A DNA stretch of 34,535 bases from SZUA-87 sp041687805 (lineage in GTDB: Bacteria > Actinomycetota > Acidimicrobiia > Acidimicrobiales > Aldehydirespiratoraceae). This document shows, one piece after another, positions 1 through 7,401 of the stretch. Numbering within the stretch: the first letter of the stretch is position 1; the number at the start of each line of letters is the position of its first letter. Position numbers and translations under genes: made by a program. The notes beneath the pieces are model-generated. The model saw only the letters and a program-made list of their open reading frames with translations, was not told the origin of the DNA and did no database searches. The DNA lies in the NCBI GenBank assembly GCA_041687805.1, contig JBDNJK010000117.1, positions 1-34,535 of the forward strand. The letters run 5' to 3'.

Positions 1-398
1 CCTAGTGAGACTGCCGTCAATCCGTAGACAAACAACATCACGGGCGCGACCGCAAGCCACGTAGGGAGCCCACCGTGTGTGATGGGCGCGTCGTGACGTT
101 CATCAAACTCCGTATCGAGATCCGATGGGTCGAATGGTCGCCAATTGGGGTCGGGCCTGTTCGCATCCCACATGCGCCTTTGCGGTCGCTGCCGGTCGAA
201 GGCGGCACGCTCGTCCGGGTCGCTCAACACAGCCCACGCAGCATTGACTGCCTGCATCCTCGACTCGGCCTTGGCACGCGACGTATCCGACTCGTTGTGG
301 AGATCGGGATGCTCAATGCGAGCCAATCGCAGATACATCGTCCGTATCTCATCGACTGACGCCTCGGGAGAAACGCCCAAGATTTTGTAGGGGTTCAC
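1..398 (-). CDS. J-domain (DnaJ-like) protein, 3' end cut by window edge
   Basis: The frame begins at GTG 398 and runs off the left edge (132 codons visible). The N-terminus is a J-domain: NPYKILGVSPEAS at residues 2-14, the diagnostic HPD tripeptide at residues 30-32, then a helix ending in LSDPDERAAFDRQ. J-domains stimulate the ATPase of DnaK-type Hsp70 partners. After the J-domain comes a polar linker and, from about residue 110, a hydrophobic stretch (TWLAVAPVMLFVYGLTAV) that looks like a membrane segment. This suggests a membrane-anchored J-protein rather than classical DnaJ; no Cys-rich zinc repeats are visible. The GTG is the only start after an in-frame TGA seven codons upstream, and a -10-like TACGAT ends 6 bases before it. 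The specific partner and role are unknown. Confidence 0.85.
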   Translation of the reverse strand, partial: MNPYKILGVSPEASVDEIRTMYLRLARIEHPDLHNESDTSRAKAESRMQAVNAAWAVLSDPDERAAFDRQRPQRRMWDANRPDPNWRPFDPSDLDTEFDERHDAPITHGGLPTWLAVAPVMLFVYGLTAVSL

Positions 399-404
399 GC
401 CGAG

Positions 405-410
405 ATCGTA
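405..410 (-). promoter_or_regulatory. -10 hexamer (TACGAT) of the J-domain gene, leaderless type
   Basis: TACGAT on the minus strand matches TANNNT and ends exactly 6 bases before the GTG at 398. No Shine-Dalgarno sequence is visible, so the transcript probably begins at or next to the start codon. The same spacing recurs at other unit starts in the window. Confidence 0.5.
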
Positions 411-459
411 GAACCGTCACCGACCTTGTTCTTGAGCGCCACGAATCTTGTTCCTCAGG

Positions 460-477
460 TCATCACGGTTTCATCAC
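460..477 (+). promoter_or_regulatory. Direct repeat TCATCAC-N4-TCATCAC upstream of the response regulator
   Basis: Two identical 7-base copies (460-466 and 471-477) are separated by GGTT, an 11-base period. OmpR/PhoB-family regulators commonly bind 7-bp direct repeats with 4-bp spacers, so this is a candidate autoregulatory site for the gene starting at 532. A possible -10 (GACAAT, 486-491) would put the repeat over the -35 region, as expected for an activator. The function is inferred from architecture only. Nothing else notable is seen in 399-531. Confidence 0.45.
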
Positions 478-531
478 ATCTGAGCGACAATGTGTGACAA
501 CACAACCAGCTCGGCCCACCGGAGGACCGCC

Positions 532-1212
532 ATGTCGAACGACGGCACGATCGTCGTCATCGTCGAGGATGACCCCAACATCTCAGATCTTGTGGAGCTG
601 TATCTGCGACGAGACGGCTTTCGGGCATATCAAGCCGAGTCTGGCGAACGGGCGTTGGAAGTGATCGATGAACGCAACCCGAGTCTGATCCTTCTCGATG
701 TGGGGCTGCCCGGAGAGCTCGACGGACTCGATGTTTGTCGCCGCGTGCGCACCAAGTCTCAGGTGCCCATAATTTTCATGACCGCACGTGACGACGAAAT
801 CGACCGCGTGCTCGGCTTGGAACTAGGCGCAGACGACTACGTCACGAAACCGTTCTCGCCCCGTGAATTGGTGGCAAGAGTCAAGGCAATCCTGAGACGC
901 GTAGAGGCGCCACAACAGGAGTCCTCGAAATTCGAATTGTCGGATCACGTCATCCTCGACTCGACGCGTCGCGAGGTCACGCTCAACGGCGAACCTGTCG
1001 CTTTGGCCACCCGCGAGTTCGACCTGCTCGAGTTCCTTGCCGGCAACCGCGGCATCGCCTTAAGCCGGCGTCAGCTACTCGACGGCGTGTGGGGTGACGA
1101 CTGGATCGGCGACGACCGCACCGTCGACGTCCATGTTCGTCAGCTACGAAAGAAGCTGGGCGACGACATTGGCCTCGCCACAATTTGGGGAGTCGGGTAT
1201 CGCCTTGGCTGA
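532..1212 (+). CDS. OmpR/PhoB-family response regulator
   Basis: A two-component transcription factor of 226 residues. The receiver domain (about 6-122) has the acidic pair D13/D14, phospho-acceptor D56 in LILLDVGLPG, switch T84 in IIFMTA and K106 in YVTKPF. The C-terminal half (about 130-226) is a winged-helix DNA-binding domain ending in the OmpR-type pattern DDRTVDVHVRQLRKKLGDD, then TIWGVGYRLG. The start is set at ATG 532 because GGAGG at 521-525 lies 6 bases before it; an upstream in-frame ATG at 490 adds 14 residues with no ribosome site and no family similarity. The partner kinase follows after 45 bases on the same strand. Target genes are unknown; I cannot assign a named system such as MtrA or PhoP from sequence alone. 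Confidence 0.95.
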   Translation: MSNDGTIVVIVEDDPNISDLVELYLRRDGFRAYQAESGERALEVIDERNPSLILLDVGLPGELDGLDVCRRVRTKSQVPIIFMTARDDEIDRVLGLELGADDYVTKPFSPRELVARVKAILRRVEAPQQESSKFELSDHVILDSTRREVTLNGEPVALATREFDLLEFLAGNRGIALSRRQLLDGVWGDDWIGDDRTVDVHVRQLRKKLGDDIGLATIWGVGYRLG

Positions 1213-1257
1213 CAACACCATCCAACACATCGATGATCGACACCGCGAAGCACGGCC

Positions 1258-2625
1258 GTGAAACGCCGTTTGGGTGTGGCCCTCGTCGGGATGGTTGTGG
1301 CCGCGCTCACACTCGCCGGGGTAGGCACGATCGTGCTGGCAAGCGTCGGCAGTCGGCAGGCTGCCGAAAAATCACTCGCTGAACAAGCCGACGCCCTCAA
1401 CGATCTTCTCGCCGAGTTGACCATCCCCACCAATGGCGGCAACGACCAACCGGTTCGTGAACGGCTGCGCCGTGTGAGCCGCAGCATGAGTGTCAAGGGA
1501 ATCGGATTACTGATCCTTCCTCCAAATGCGGACGTGCCATTGGGGGCGCTGCCAGACGGAATCTCCATGTCTGATCTCGACCTCGACGCATTGGTCAGCG
1601 GCGTCACGCAAAGCGACTCCGATCGGCACATCATCTGGGCTGCCTCCGCCAGCACCAACCCGCAGGGCATTCCCCAAATTTTGGTGCTTACCAGGGAACC
1701 CGACCCGATTCTTGTGCCGGCGACGAAGTGGTTTGTGCTCGCGGCCGCCGGGACGATCATCGTCGCATTGCTGGTGACTGTCCGCCTCAGTCGCACTCTT
1801 ACCGACCCCGTTCGGGAGGCGAGTAAAACAGCAAAACGAATTGCCGAGGGCGACTTCGCCACTCGCATCCCAGACGACCAAGCACGTATCGGTGGCGAGA
1901 TTGCCGAATTGGTCCATTCGATCAACGCCATGGCCACCAACTTGGAGAGATCAAGATCTCTGGAGCGACAGTTTCTGCTGTCGGTAAGCCACGATCTTCG
2001 TACGCCGCTCACGTCGATACGCGGCTACGCCGAGGCGCTGATCGATGGGGCCGTCACCGATCCGGCGGCCGTCGGGAGTGTCATCGAGGGCGAATCGCGA
2101 CGCCTTGAACGGCTCGTCGGAGATCTGCTTCTCCTCTCCAGGCTCGAAAGCACGGGATTCACCTACGACACGGCGCGGCACAACGCGTGCGAAATTGTTG
2201 ACGACACGGCCCACGGATTCGACCGCACGGCGGAAGAGCGCGGAGTTGATCTCAACATTCGAGTTCCGGCCGATCGGGTTGCAGTCGACGTCGATCCTGA
2301 TCGATTTTCCCAGATCGTCTCGAATCTCGTCGGCAACGCATGTCGCTTCGCCGACACCGAGGTGTCGGTTGTCCTCTGGACCGAGGCAGGACGGGCACAC
2401 CTCGCCGTGGGAGACGACGGCCCGGGCATCAGCGACGATGATCTCGAGCACGTATTCGAACGCCTCTACGTTGCCCACCACAATCCGAAGGTCAAGGAAT
2501 CTGGCAGTGGGTTGGGTCTGGCGATAGTCAGGGAGTTGACCCTGGGAATGGGCGGATCTGTCGTGGCCCGCCGATCCGCACTCGGCGGCGCGGAATTTGT
2601 GGTGAGTTTCGCTCCGGTCAGCTAA
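1258..2625 (+). CDS. Membrane sensor histidine kinase (HAMP, HisKA, HATPase)
   Basis: 455 residues, probable partner of the preceding response regulator. TM1 is at about residues 7-29, an extracytoplasmic sensor of about 125 residues follows, then TM2 at about 158-177 and a HAMP domain (about 175-230, RLSRTLTDPVREASKTAKRI). The HisKA domain carries phospho-acceptor H245 in SVSHDLRTPL. The ATPase domain has N360 in the N-box (SNLVGNACRF), the G1 box GDDGPGIS and the G2 box SGSGLGLAIV. The start is GTG 1258, giving a short basic N-terminus before TM1; no strong ribosome site is seen. The sensor region shows no family I recognise, so the signal is unknown. The 3' end overlaps the end of convergent ygfZ by 8 bp. 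Confidence 0.93.
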   Translation: MKRRLGVALVGMVVAALTLAGVGTIVLASVGSRQAAEKSLAEQADALNDLLAELTIPTNGGNDQPVRERLRRVSRSMSVKGIGLLILPPNADVPLGALPDGISMSDLDLDALVSGVTQSDSDRHIIWAASASTNPQGIPQILVLTREPDPILVPATKWFVLAAAGTIIVALLVTVRLSRTLTDPVREASKTAKRIAEGDFATRIPDDQARIGGEIAELVHSINAMATNLERSRSLERQFLLSVSHDLRTPLTSIRGYAEALIDGAVTDPAAVGSVIEGESRRLERLVGDLLLLSRLESTGFTYDTARHNACEIVDDTAHGFDRTAEERGVDLNIRVPADRVAVDVDPDRFSQIVSNLVGNACRFADTEVSVVLWTEAGRAHLAVGDDGPGISDDDLEHVFERLYVAHHNPKVKESGSGLGLAIVRELTLGMGGSVVARRSALGGAEFVVSFAPVS

Positions 2626-3481
2626 GAGCGTCGCCGGGAAGATCTGCGACCGCAGCTGAAACGCCTAGCACCTCGACTCGGTCTCCCGGACTCACCTTTC
2701 TCATGAGACTCGCCAGTCCCACACGGCCGGAAGCCGACCTGACGACACCGACAACGTCGCCATCGATGGTCACATCCGAGTCGACGTGTATGTCGGATTG
2801 AGCGCTGAGTCGCCGCAGTCGCCGAGGCGCCTGACTCCCTCGGCTTTTCATGCGTGCCACGAGCTCTTGCCCGGTGTAGCAACCCTTGGTGAAGCTCACC
2901 GAAGCATCGACAACTGCGTCGCCGGCTTCAGCTGGAATCGACCCGACCGTGATGTCGGATCCGAGCATGGGCACTCCCCCGGCGATTCTCGCGCCCTCGA
3001 ATAGGAGCGAGTCGGGCGAGCCGACCCTCATCTCAGATGCCGCGGCCTCGATCTCATCGGCATGCCCTATCAAATCAACACCGATGAACTCAGGCCAATC
3101 CACTGTGAACTTACGTAGGCCGCTACCACCGCCTGCGACATCGAACGACGATGATCCATCGCCACGTAGGCTCAGCATTCGTGTCGGTTCGCTCATCTCG
3201 ACACTTGCCGCCGTGCGAATGAGAAAGCGCCTCAATCGCTCCGTGAGGGTCGCTCCGAATCCCGGCTCCACGTAGAGGACGAAGGCTGTTTCGTCGAGAC
3301 GGAGAATGCGAAACCACGATTCGACTTTGCCCGAAGGCTGAAGAACAAACGACCACGACAACTGGTCCGAGCCGACCGTGTCGATGTCCTGAGAGATCTG
3401 ACCCTGCAGATAATCAGCTGCAGCCGGGCCGGACACCTCGACGACATCGAGATCAGACACAACTCCGAGCAGGTCAGCCAT
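2618..3481 (-). CDS. ygfZ: YgfZ/GcvT-like folate-binding protein
   Basis: 287 residues. YgfZ proteins are tetrahydrofolate-binding relatives of the glycine-cleavage T-protein that help make or repair certain iron-sulfur enzymes, including tRNA-modifying radical-SAM proteins. The family signature KGCYTGQE is present with its conserved Cys, followed by LVARMKSRG; the N-terminus has the usual VSGPAAADYLQGQISQDI. It starts at ATG 3481, overlapping the trpE stop by 8 bases (ATGGCTGA), so it is probably translated together with trpE at the end of the his/trp unit. The 3' end overlaps the kinase gene on the other strand. The family call is firm; the exact iron-sulfur clients here are unknown. Confidence 0.9.
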   Translation of the reverse strand: MADLLGVVSDLDVVEVSGPAAADYLQGQISQDIDTVGSDQLSWSFVLQPSGKVESWFRILRLDETAFVLYVEPGFGATLTERLRRFLIRTAASVEMSEPTRMLSLRGDGSSSFDVAGGGSGLRKFTVDWPEFIGVDLIGHADEIEAAASEMRVGSPDSLLFEGARIAGGVPMLGSDITVGSIPAEAGDAVVDASVSFTKGCYTGQELVARMKSRGSQAPRRLRRLSAQSDIHVDSDVTIDGDVVGVVRSASGRVGLASLMRKVSPGDRVEVLGVSAAVADLPGDALS

Positions 3482-5003
3482 CGCGCGACTCTTGGGCGGC
3501 GCGACGGGCAGCAGTCATTCGCCGTGCGGCAGGAACCGCCGCCAACAACGCCTTTGCCTTGTTCTGACATTCGAGATGTTCGTCGGCCGGCACGGAGTCG
3601 GCGACGATTCCCGCGCCAGCTTGGATCGAAGCACGGTTGCCGCTGACCAGCATGGTGCGAATGGCTATGGCCGTATCGATGTTGCCCGAGAAGTCGAGGT
3701 ATCCGACTACCCCGCCGTATGGACCGCGTTTCACTGGTTCGAGATCGTCGATGATCTCCATGGCTCTTACCTTTGGCGCGCCGGAAAGCGTGCCAGCCGG
3801 CAGGGTGGCGCGAAGCACGTCGATCGGAGTCTTTCCATCGGCGAGCGACCCCGACACCTGCGACGTGAGATGCATCACGTGGCTGTACTTCTCGAGCGTC
3901 ATCATCTCGTCGATCTGGAGGCTCCCGAACTCGACCACTCGGCCAATATCGTTGCGGGCCAAGTCTACCAGCATCACGTGCTCGGCAATCTCCTTGGGAT
4001 GCTCCAACAATTCGGCGGCGAGGCGCCGGTCATGCTCATCGGTGGATCCTCGCTTTCGAGTTCCCGCGATGGGTCGAGATATTACTCGGCCGTCGAGCAG
4101 TTGGACGAGAGGCTCAGGCGACCCACCCACAATCTCGAGATCGCCATGACGAAGGAAATACATGTAGGGGCTCGGATTCACCTGGCGCAGCACCCGGTAA
4201 AGATCGAACGCCTCGGCATCGAGATCCACATCGAAGCGCTGCGACAGAACCACCTGAAAGATGTCTCCCGCCAGGATGTGCTCGCGTGCTGCTTCCACTG
4301 CTTGGCAATACGACTTCTCACCCATTGTCGAAACGACCGTCGGGGGTTGGTCGTCGATGTCGGGCGGCACCATTAGCGGCTCGGCCAGGCCGCTTGCACC
4401 ATCGGCAGCGAGCTCCCAGATGGCAACGATTGCGTTGTCGTAGAGCTTTTCGATCGCTGCCGTGTCGGCGCCTTCCGGCACCATCACATTGGAGATCAAA
4501 GTGACCCGCTGGCGCCAGTGGTCATACGCCGCCAGCTCACCAATCACAGACACGACTGCGTCCGGGTAGCCGAGATCGTCGAGGGGTACGTCGGGGAGAT
4601 CCTCAACCTCGCGGACAACGTCGTAGCCCAAGTAGCCAACCAGGCCGCCGTGGAGCGGCGGCAGCCCTTCTATATCGGGGGCTTGGTAATGGTCAAGCAC
4701 GGCCTCGAGCGCCGCGAGCATGCCGCGGTCGGTCGGTACATCGACGCCGAGATCACCGGAAACCTCCACCGATAACCCGCGTGACACAAGGGTGGCTCTG
4801 GGACGCCGACCTATGAACGACCACCGACTCCAGTGGTCGCCGCCCTCTACCGATTCGAGCAGAAACCCGTCGCTCTCCCCCACCACCCTCGCGAATGCCG
4901 CGACCGGGGTGGTGAGATCGGCCAAGACCTCACCCCACACCGGAACCACAGCGCGGGACCGGGCGAGCTCTATGAACTCGAGGCGATCGGGACGAATCCG
5001 CAC
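3474..5003 (-). CDS. trpE: Anthranilate synthase component I
   Basis: 509 residues. TrpE makes anthranilate from chorismate, the first committed step to tryptophan, using ammonia from the glutaminase subunit TrpG, which is not in this window. The N-terminal half contains FLLESVEGG, whose LLES belongs to the tryptophan feedback site. The C-terminal chorismate-binding domain has PSPYMYFLRHGD, RPIAGTRKRG, DLARNDIGRV, GTLSGAPKVRAMEIID, GPYGGVVGYLDFSGN and QAGAGIVADS. A much longer frame reaches 5201 but crosses hisI with unrelated sequence; GTG 5003, two bases after the hisI stop, gives the normal family length and a normal N-terminus (RPDRLEFIELARS). It lies between hisI and ygfZ, and no other trp gene is nearby. 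Confidence 0.95.
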   Translation of the reverse strand: MRIRPDRLEFIELARSRAVVPVWGEVLADLTTPVAAFARVVGESDGFLLESVEGGDHWSRWSFIGRRPRATLVSRGLSVEVSGDLGVDVPTDRGMLAALEAVLDHYQAPDIEGLPPLHGGLVGYLGYDVVREVEDLPDVPLDDLGYPDAVVSVIGELAAYDHWRQRVTLISNVMVPEGADTAAIEKLYDNAIVAIWELAADGASGLAEPLMVPPDIDDQPPTVVSTMGEKSYCQAVEAAREHILAGDIFQVVLSQRFDVDLDAEAFDLYRVLRQVNPSPYMYFLRHGDLEIVGGSPEPLVQLLDGRVISRPIAGTRKRGSTDEHDRRLAAELLEHPKEIAEHVMLVDLARNDIGRVVEFGSLQIDEMMTLEKYSHVMHLTSQVSGSLADGKTPIDVLRATLPAGTLSGAPKVRAMEIIDDLEPVKRGPYGGVVGYLDFSGNIDTAIAIRTMLVSGNRASIQAGAGIVADSVPADEHLECQNKAKALLAAVPAARRMTAARRAAQESRDG

Positions 5004-5005
5004 AG

Positions 5006-5413
5006 TCAGGAAAACCGCATCTGATCGGCGTCGACGACGGTGCGGTAGTAGCAGGTTGGTCGGGTATTCCCCTCGGCATCCTTGGTGTGACACACCCCGG
5101 AGCCCGCCTTGCGTACCCGATAGAGCAGGCTGTTCTGCTCGCAGTTGACCCTCACATCCACGAGTTCCAGCACGTCGCCTGAAGTAGCACCCTTGTGCCA
5201 CAACACATTGCGCGAGGTCGAGTAAAGAACCGCAGAGCCACGCTCGAGTGTGGCCCTGAATGCTTCTTCGTTGGCGTAGCCGATGAAGAGCACCTCACCG
5301 GACTCGGCATCCTGAAGAACGACCGGAACGACCTGATGACCGTCGCGGCCGATCTTGGCGACTTTGTCGAAGTCGAGGGTGAGATCGATTCGTTCTTCGA
5401 GGTTGTCTGGCAT
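5006..5413 (-). CDS. hisI: Phosphoribosyl-AMP cyclohydrolase, variant metal site
   Basis: 135 residues of the HisI family, which opens the adenine ring of phosphoribosyl-AMP in the third step of histidine synthesis. Family hallmarks are present: ATLERGSAVLYSTSR, LWHKGATSGD and a C-terminal CHT...CYYR. The three zinc cysteines appear kept (C91, C108, C121). However, the usual DCDxD metal-binding motif reads NCEQN at residues 90-94, so all three aspartates are changed; SGH reads SGD (residue 80) and CHTG reads CHTK. There are also about six extra residues between C108 and C121. No HisE domain is fused. It starts at ATG 5413 with TAGGCT 7 bases upstream and is followed two bases later by trpE. 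It is either a divergent active subtype or a paralogue with another substrate. Confidence 0.85.
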   Translation of the reverse strand: MPDNLEERIDLTLDFDKVAKIGRDGHQVVPVVLQDAESGEVLFIGYANEEAFRATLERGSAVLYSTSRNVLWHKGATSGDVLELVDVRVNCEQNSLLYRVRKAGSGVCHTKDAEGNTRPTCYYRTVVDADQMRFS

Positions 5414-5420
5414 TCCACGA

Positions 5421-5426
5421 AGCCTA
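5421..5426 (-). promoter_or_regulatory. Candidate -10 (TAGGCT) for hisI
   Basis: TAGGCT on the minus strand ends 7 bases before ATG 5413. It would let hisI-trpE-ygfZ be transcribed separately from the upstream his genes, in line with the 92-bp gap and the dyads there. Confidence 0.4.
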
Positions 5427-5436
5427 CGGGTCGCTG

Positions 5437-5469
5437 CGCATACAGAGCAGCCATATTGCGCTGTATGCG
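5437..5469. repeat. 9-bp inverted repeat in the groES-hisI gap
   Basis: CGCATACAG (5437-5445) and CTGTATGCG (5461-5469) are perfect inverted copies around a 15-base centre that itself contains GCA/TGC. It lies about 25-55 bases upstream of hisI, near the expected -35 region, so it could be an operator. It can also fold as an RNA hairpin with a 7-base loop. No T-tract follows on the minus strand. Confidence 0.5.
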
Positions 5470-5482
5470 AGCAATACGACGC

Positions 5483-5499
5483 GGTCTGCTGTGCAGACC
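5483..5499 (-). terminator. Hairpin just after groES, possible terminator without U-tract
   Basis: GGTCTGC and GCAGACC form a perfect 7-bp stem with a 3-base loop, starting 7 bases after the groES stop codon. No T-run follows, so this is at best an actinobacterial 'I-shaped' terminator or an RNA-processing or stability element. An adjacent 17-base palindrome (5497-5513) covers the stop codon itself. Confidence 0.4.
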
Positions 5500-5505
5500 T
5501 CTGAT

Positions 5506-5871
5506 TCAGAGGTAGAGACCTGTGGAGCCCTCATCGAGGCGATCTGCTGCAACCGCATGGATGTCGCGTTCACGCAAGATGATGTAGTCGACGCCACGCA
5601 CTTCGACCTCGTAACGATCGTCGGGGTTGAAAAGCACCTTGTCGCCCGGCTCGATGCTGCGAACGTTGGGACCAACCGCGAACACACGGGCCCAAGCAAG
5701 ACGTTTTCCGACCTGAGCGGTAGCCGGAATGAGGATCCCGCCAGTGCTCAATCGCTCTCCCTCGTCCTCTCCGAGCCGTACCAAAATACGGTCGTTGAGC
5801 ATCTTGACGGGAATTCCGTCGTCGCCTTCCGGACCTGGAGCGCTGCCATTCGATTTTTCGATGCTCGTCAC
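5506..5871 (-). CDS. groES: GroES-like co-chaperonin
   Basis: 121 residues. The Cpn10 fold is evident from about residue 24: MLNDRILVRLGE, GGILIPATAQVGKRLAWARVFAVGPN, PGDKVLFNPDD and YIILRERDIHAV. GroES caps the GroEL folding chamber. No groEL is next to it; instead it sits between hisF (19 bases upstream) and hisI (92 bases downstream). An extra polar N-terminus of about 23 residues precedes the usual start, and the C-terminus has about ten extra residues. The start is GTG 5871, supported by TAACGT 7 bases upstream; the internal ATG (MLNDR) is an alternative start. It may be a second, specialised GroES rather than the main one. Confidence 0.85.
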   Translation of the reverse strand: MTSIEKSNGSAPGPEGDDGIPVKMLNDRILVRLGEDEGERLSTGGILIPATAQVGKRLAWARVFAVGPNVRSIEPGDKVLFNPDDRYEVEVRGVDYIILRERDIHAVAADRLDEGSTGLYL

Positions 5872-5878
5872 GCCGACA

Positions 5879-5884
5879 ACGTTA
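5879..5884 (-). promoter_or_regulatory. Candidate -10 (TAACGT) for groES
   Basis: TAACGT on the minus strand ends 7 bases before GTG 5871 within the 19-base hisF-groES gap. It supports the long-form start and an internal promoter inside the his cluster. Confidence 0.4.
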
Positions 5885-5890
5885 CCGACC

Positions 5891-6667
5891 TCAGGCCACC
5901 GGCCGGACAGTGATTCCGCGATCTGCCATCAACTCCTTGGCCTCCCCAACGGTGTGCTGTCCAAAATGGAAGATGCTCGCGGCAAGGACCGCGTCGGCCC
6001 CACCCGACACCACTCCGTCGACGAGATGTTGAAGCACCCCCACACCGCCACTCGCGATCACCGGCACACTCACCGCAGAACTCACCGCAGCCGTGAGACC
6101 AAGATCGAAGCCATCCTTGGTGCCGTCACGATCCATCGACGTGAGCAGAATCTCCCCTGCCCCAAGCCTCACCACCTCTTTGGCCCAGGTGACGGCATCG
6201 AGTCCGGTGCGGACCCGACCGCCATGGGTGAATACCTCAAATCCGCTCGCAGTGTCGGGGGATGACTTCGCATCAATTGCGACCACGCAACACTGCGACC
6301 CGAACTCTCGGCCAATTTCGGCCACCAACTCGGGGCGTTTCACCGCCGCGGTATTGACACTGACCTTGTCGGCGCCTGCCATCAACAACCGACGGGCATC
6401 ATCCACGGTGCGGATACCGCCGCCAATCGTGAACGGAATGAAGACCTTCTCCGCCACTGCACGGGCCATGTCGACGGTGGTGTCGCGTCGATCCGACGAC
6501 GCCGTGATGTCGAGAAACACCAGCTCGTCGGCCCCTTGTGCGTCGTAGAGCGCGGCCAATTCGACTGGGTCGCCAGCATCGCGAATGTCGACGAAATTCA
6601 CTCCTTTGACCACCCGTCCGGCCTCGACATCAAGGCACGGGATCACTCGTATCGCTCTGACGGTCAT
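5891..6667 (-). CDS. hisF: Imidazole glycerol phosphate synthase, cyclase subunit
   Basis: 258 residues, the usual length. HisF is a (beta-alpha)8 barrel that joins ammonia from HisH to PRFAR, giving imidazole glycerol phosphate and AICAR. The catalytic aspartates are recognisable in VIPCLDVEAGRVVKG (N-terminal) and in the VVAIDAKS strand; TSMDRDGTKDGFDL and VPVIASGGVG form phosphate-binding loops. The start ATG 6667 overlaps the hisA stop as ATGA. HisF and its glutaminase partner HisH flank hisA in the same unit. AICAR released here can feed the purine pathway whose genes lie further right. Confidence 0.97.
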   Translation of the reverse strand: MTVRAIRVIPCLDVEAGRVVKGVNFVDIRDAGDPVELAALYDAQGADELVFLDITASSDRRDTTVDMARAVAEKVFIPFTIGGGIRTVDDARRLLMAGADKVSVNTAAVKRPELVAEIGREFGSQCCVVAIDAKSSPDTASGFEVFTHGGRVRTGLDAVTWAKEVVRLGAGEILLTSMDRDGTKDGFDLGLTAAVSSAVSVPVIASGGVGVLQHLVDGVVSGGADAVLAASIFHFGQHTVGEAKELMADRGITVRPVA

Positions 6668-7401
6668 TGCGCGGCCTCCCTAATCGCTGCCACTGCTCCG
6701 GCAACGGAAACCCGGCCCTCGTAGATGGCCTTCCCTGCAATTGCCCCGGCCAACCGGCGTCCATCGACTTCCAAGGCCGCCAGCGCAACGACATCATCGA
6801 GAGAGCCGATACCGCCAGATGCGATCACCGCGACGTCGGTCGCAGCCATCACATCAGACAACCCCGAGATGTCGGGGCCTTCGAGGGTGCCATCGCGGGA
6901 GATATCGGTGACCACAAACGCGTCCACGCCCATATCGGCAAACGACCGGGCTACATCGAGAACTGTTCGGCCGGAACCGCGAACCCAACCATCGGTTGCC
7001 ACCTCACCAGACCGGGAGTCGAGTCCGACTGCCACACGGTGGGCGACAGCCAGCTCCTCGACGAGGCCGGGATCATGGAGCGCCGCGGTGCCGATGACCA
7101 CGCGCTCAACACCCGAATCAAACAGGGCCTTGGCCGTATCGGCAGTGCGAACACCGCCTCCCGTCTGGACGGGCACCGATACGGCCTCGGCTATCGCTGC
7201 CACGACGTGACGATTCTCTGGCACGCCCGTGCGCGCAGCATCCAGATCAACCACATGAATCCATTGGGCGCCCTCTTCTGCAAAAGCCAGAGCCTGAGCG
7301 ACGGGATCATCCCCGTAGACCGTCTCCTTCTGGTAGTCGCCTTGATGAAGACGAACGCAGCGGCCTCCACGCAGGTCGATGGCCGGATAGAGATCCATCA
7401 C
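6664..7401 (-). CDS. hisA: ProFAR isomerase
   Basis: 245 residues. HisA is a (beta-alpha)8 barrel doing the Amadori rearrangement of ProFAR to PRFAR. Key parts are PAIDLRGGRCVRLHQGDY with the catalytic Asp, VQTGGGVRT, VVTDISRDGTLEGPD with the second Asp, and IASGGIGSLDDV. Many Actinomycetota carry PriA, a HisA that also acts as TrpF; the TGGGVRT loop here looks more like ordinary HisA than the SGGIRDD of mycobacterial PriA, so I favour HisA without excluding dual activity. Start codons GTG 7401 and ATG 7398 are adjacent; GTG gives a 4-base overlap with hisH and is at a good distance from GAGG. Confidence 0.95.
   Translation of the reverse strand: MMDLYPAIDLRGGRCVRLHQGDYQKETVYGDDPVAQALAFAEEGAQWIHVVDLDAARTGVPENRHVVAAIAEAVSVPVQTGGGVRTADTAKALFDSGVERVVIGTAALHDPGLVEELAVAHRVAVGLDSRSGEVATDGWVRGSGRTVLDVARSFADMGVDAFVVTDISRDGTLEGPDISGLSDVMAATDVAVIASGGIGSLDDVVALAALEVDGRRLAGAIAGKAIYEGRVSVAGAVAAIREAAQ

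Noticed and set aside
1140..2012. 290-codon minus-strand frame opposite the histidine kinase
   Set aside because: It is Ser/Arg-rich shadow sequence; the plus strand carries all kinase boxes.
3492..4376. 294-codon plus-strand frame opposite trpE
   Set aside because: The trpE motifs on the minus strand explain the region; the plus-strand translation shows no recognisable domain.
5004..5201. N-terminal extension of the trpE frame
   Set aside because: It overlaps hisI in another frame, is Arg/Cys/Gly-rich with no family similarity, and GTG 5003 gives the normal TrpE length.
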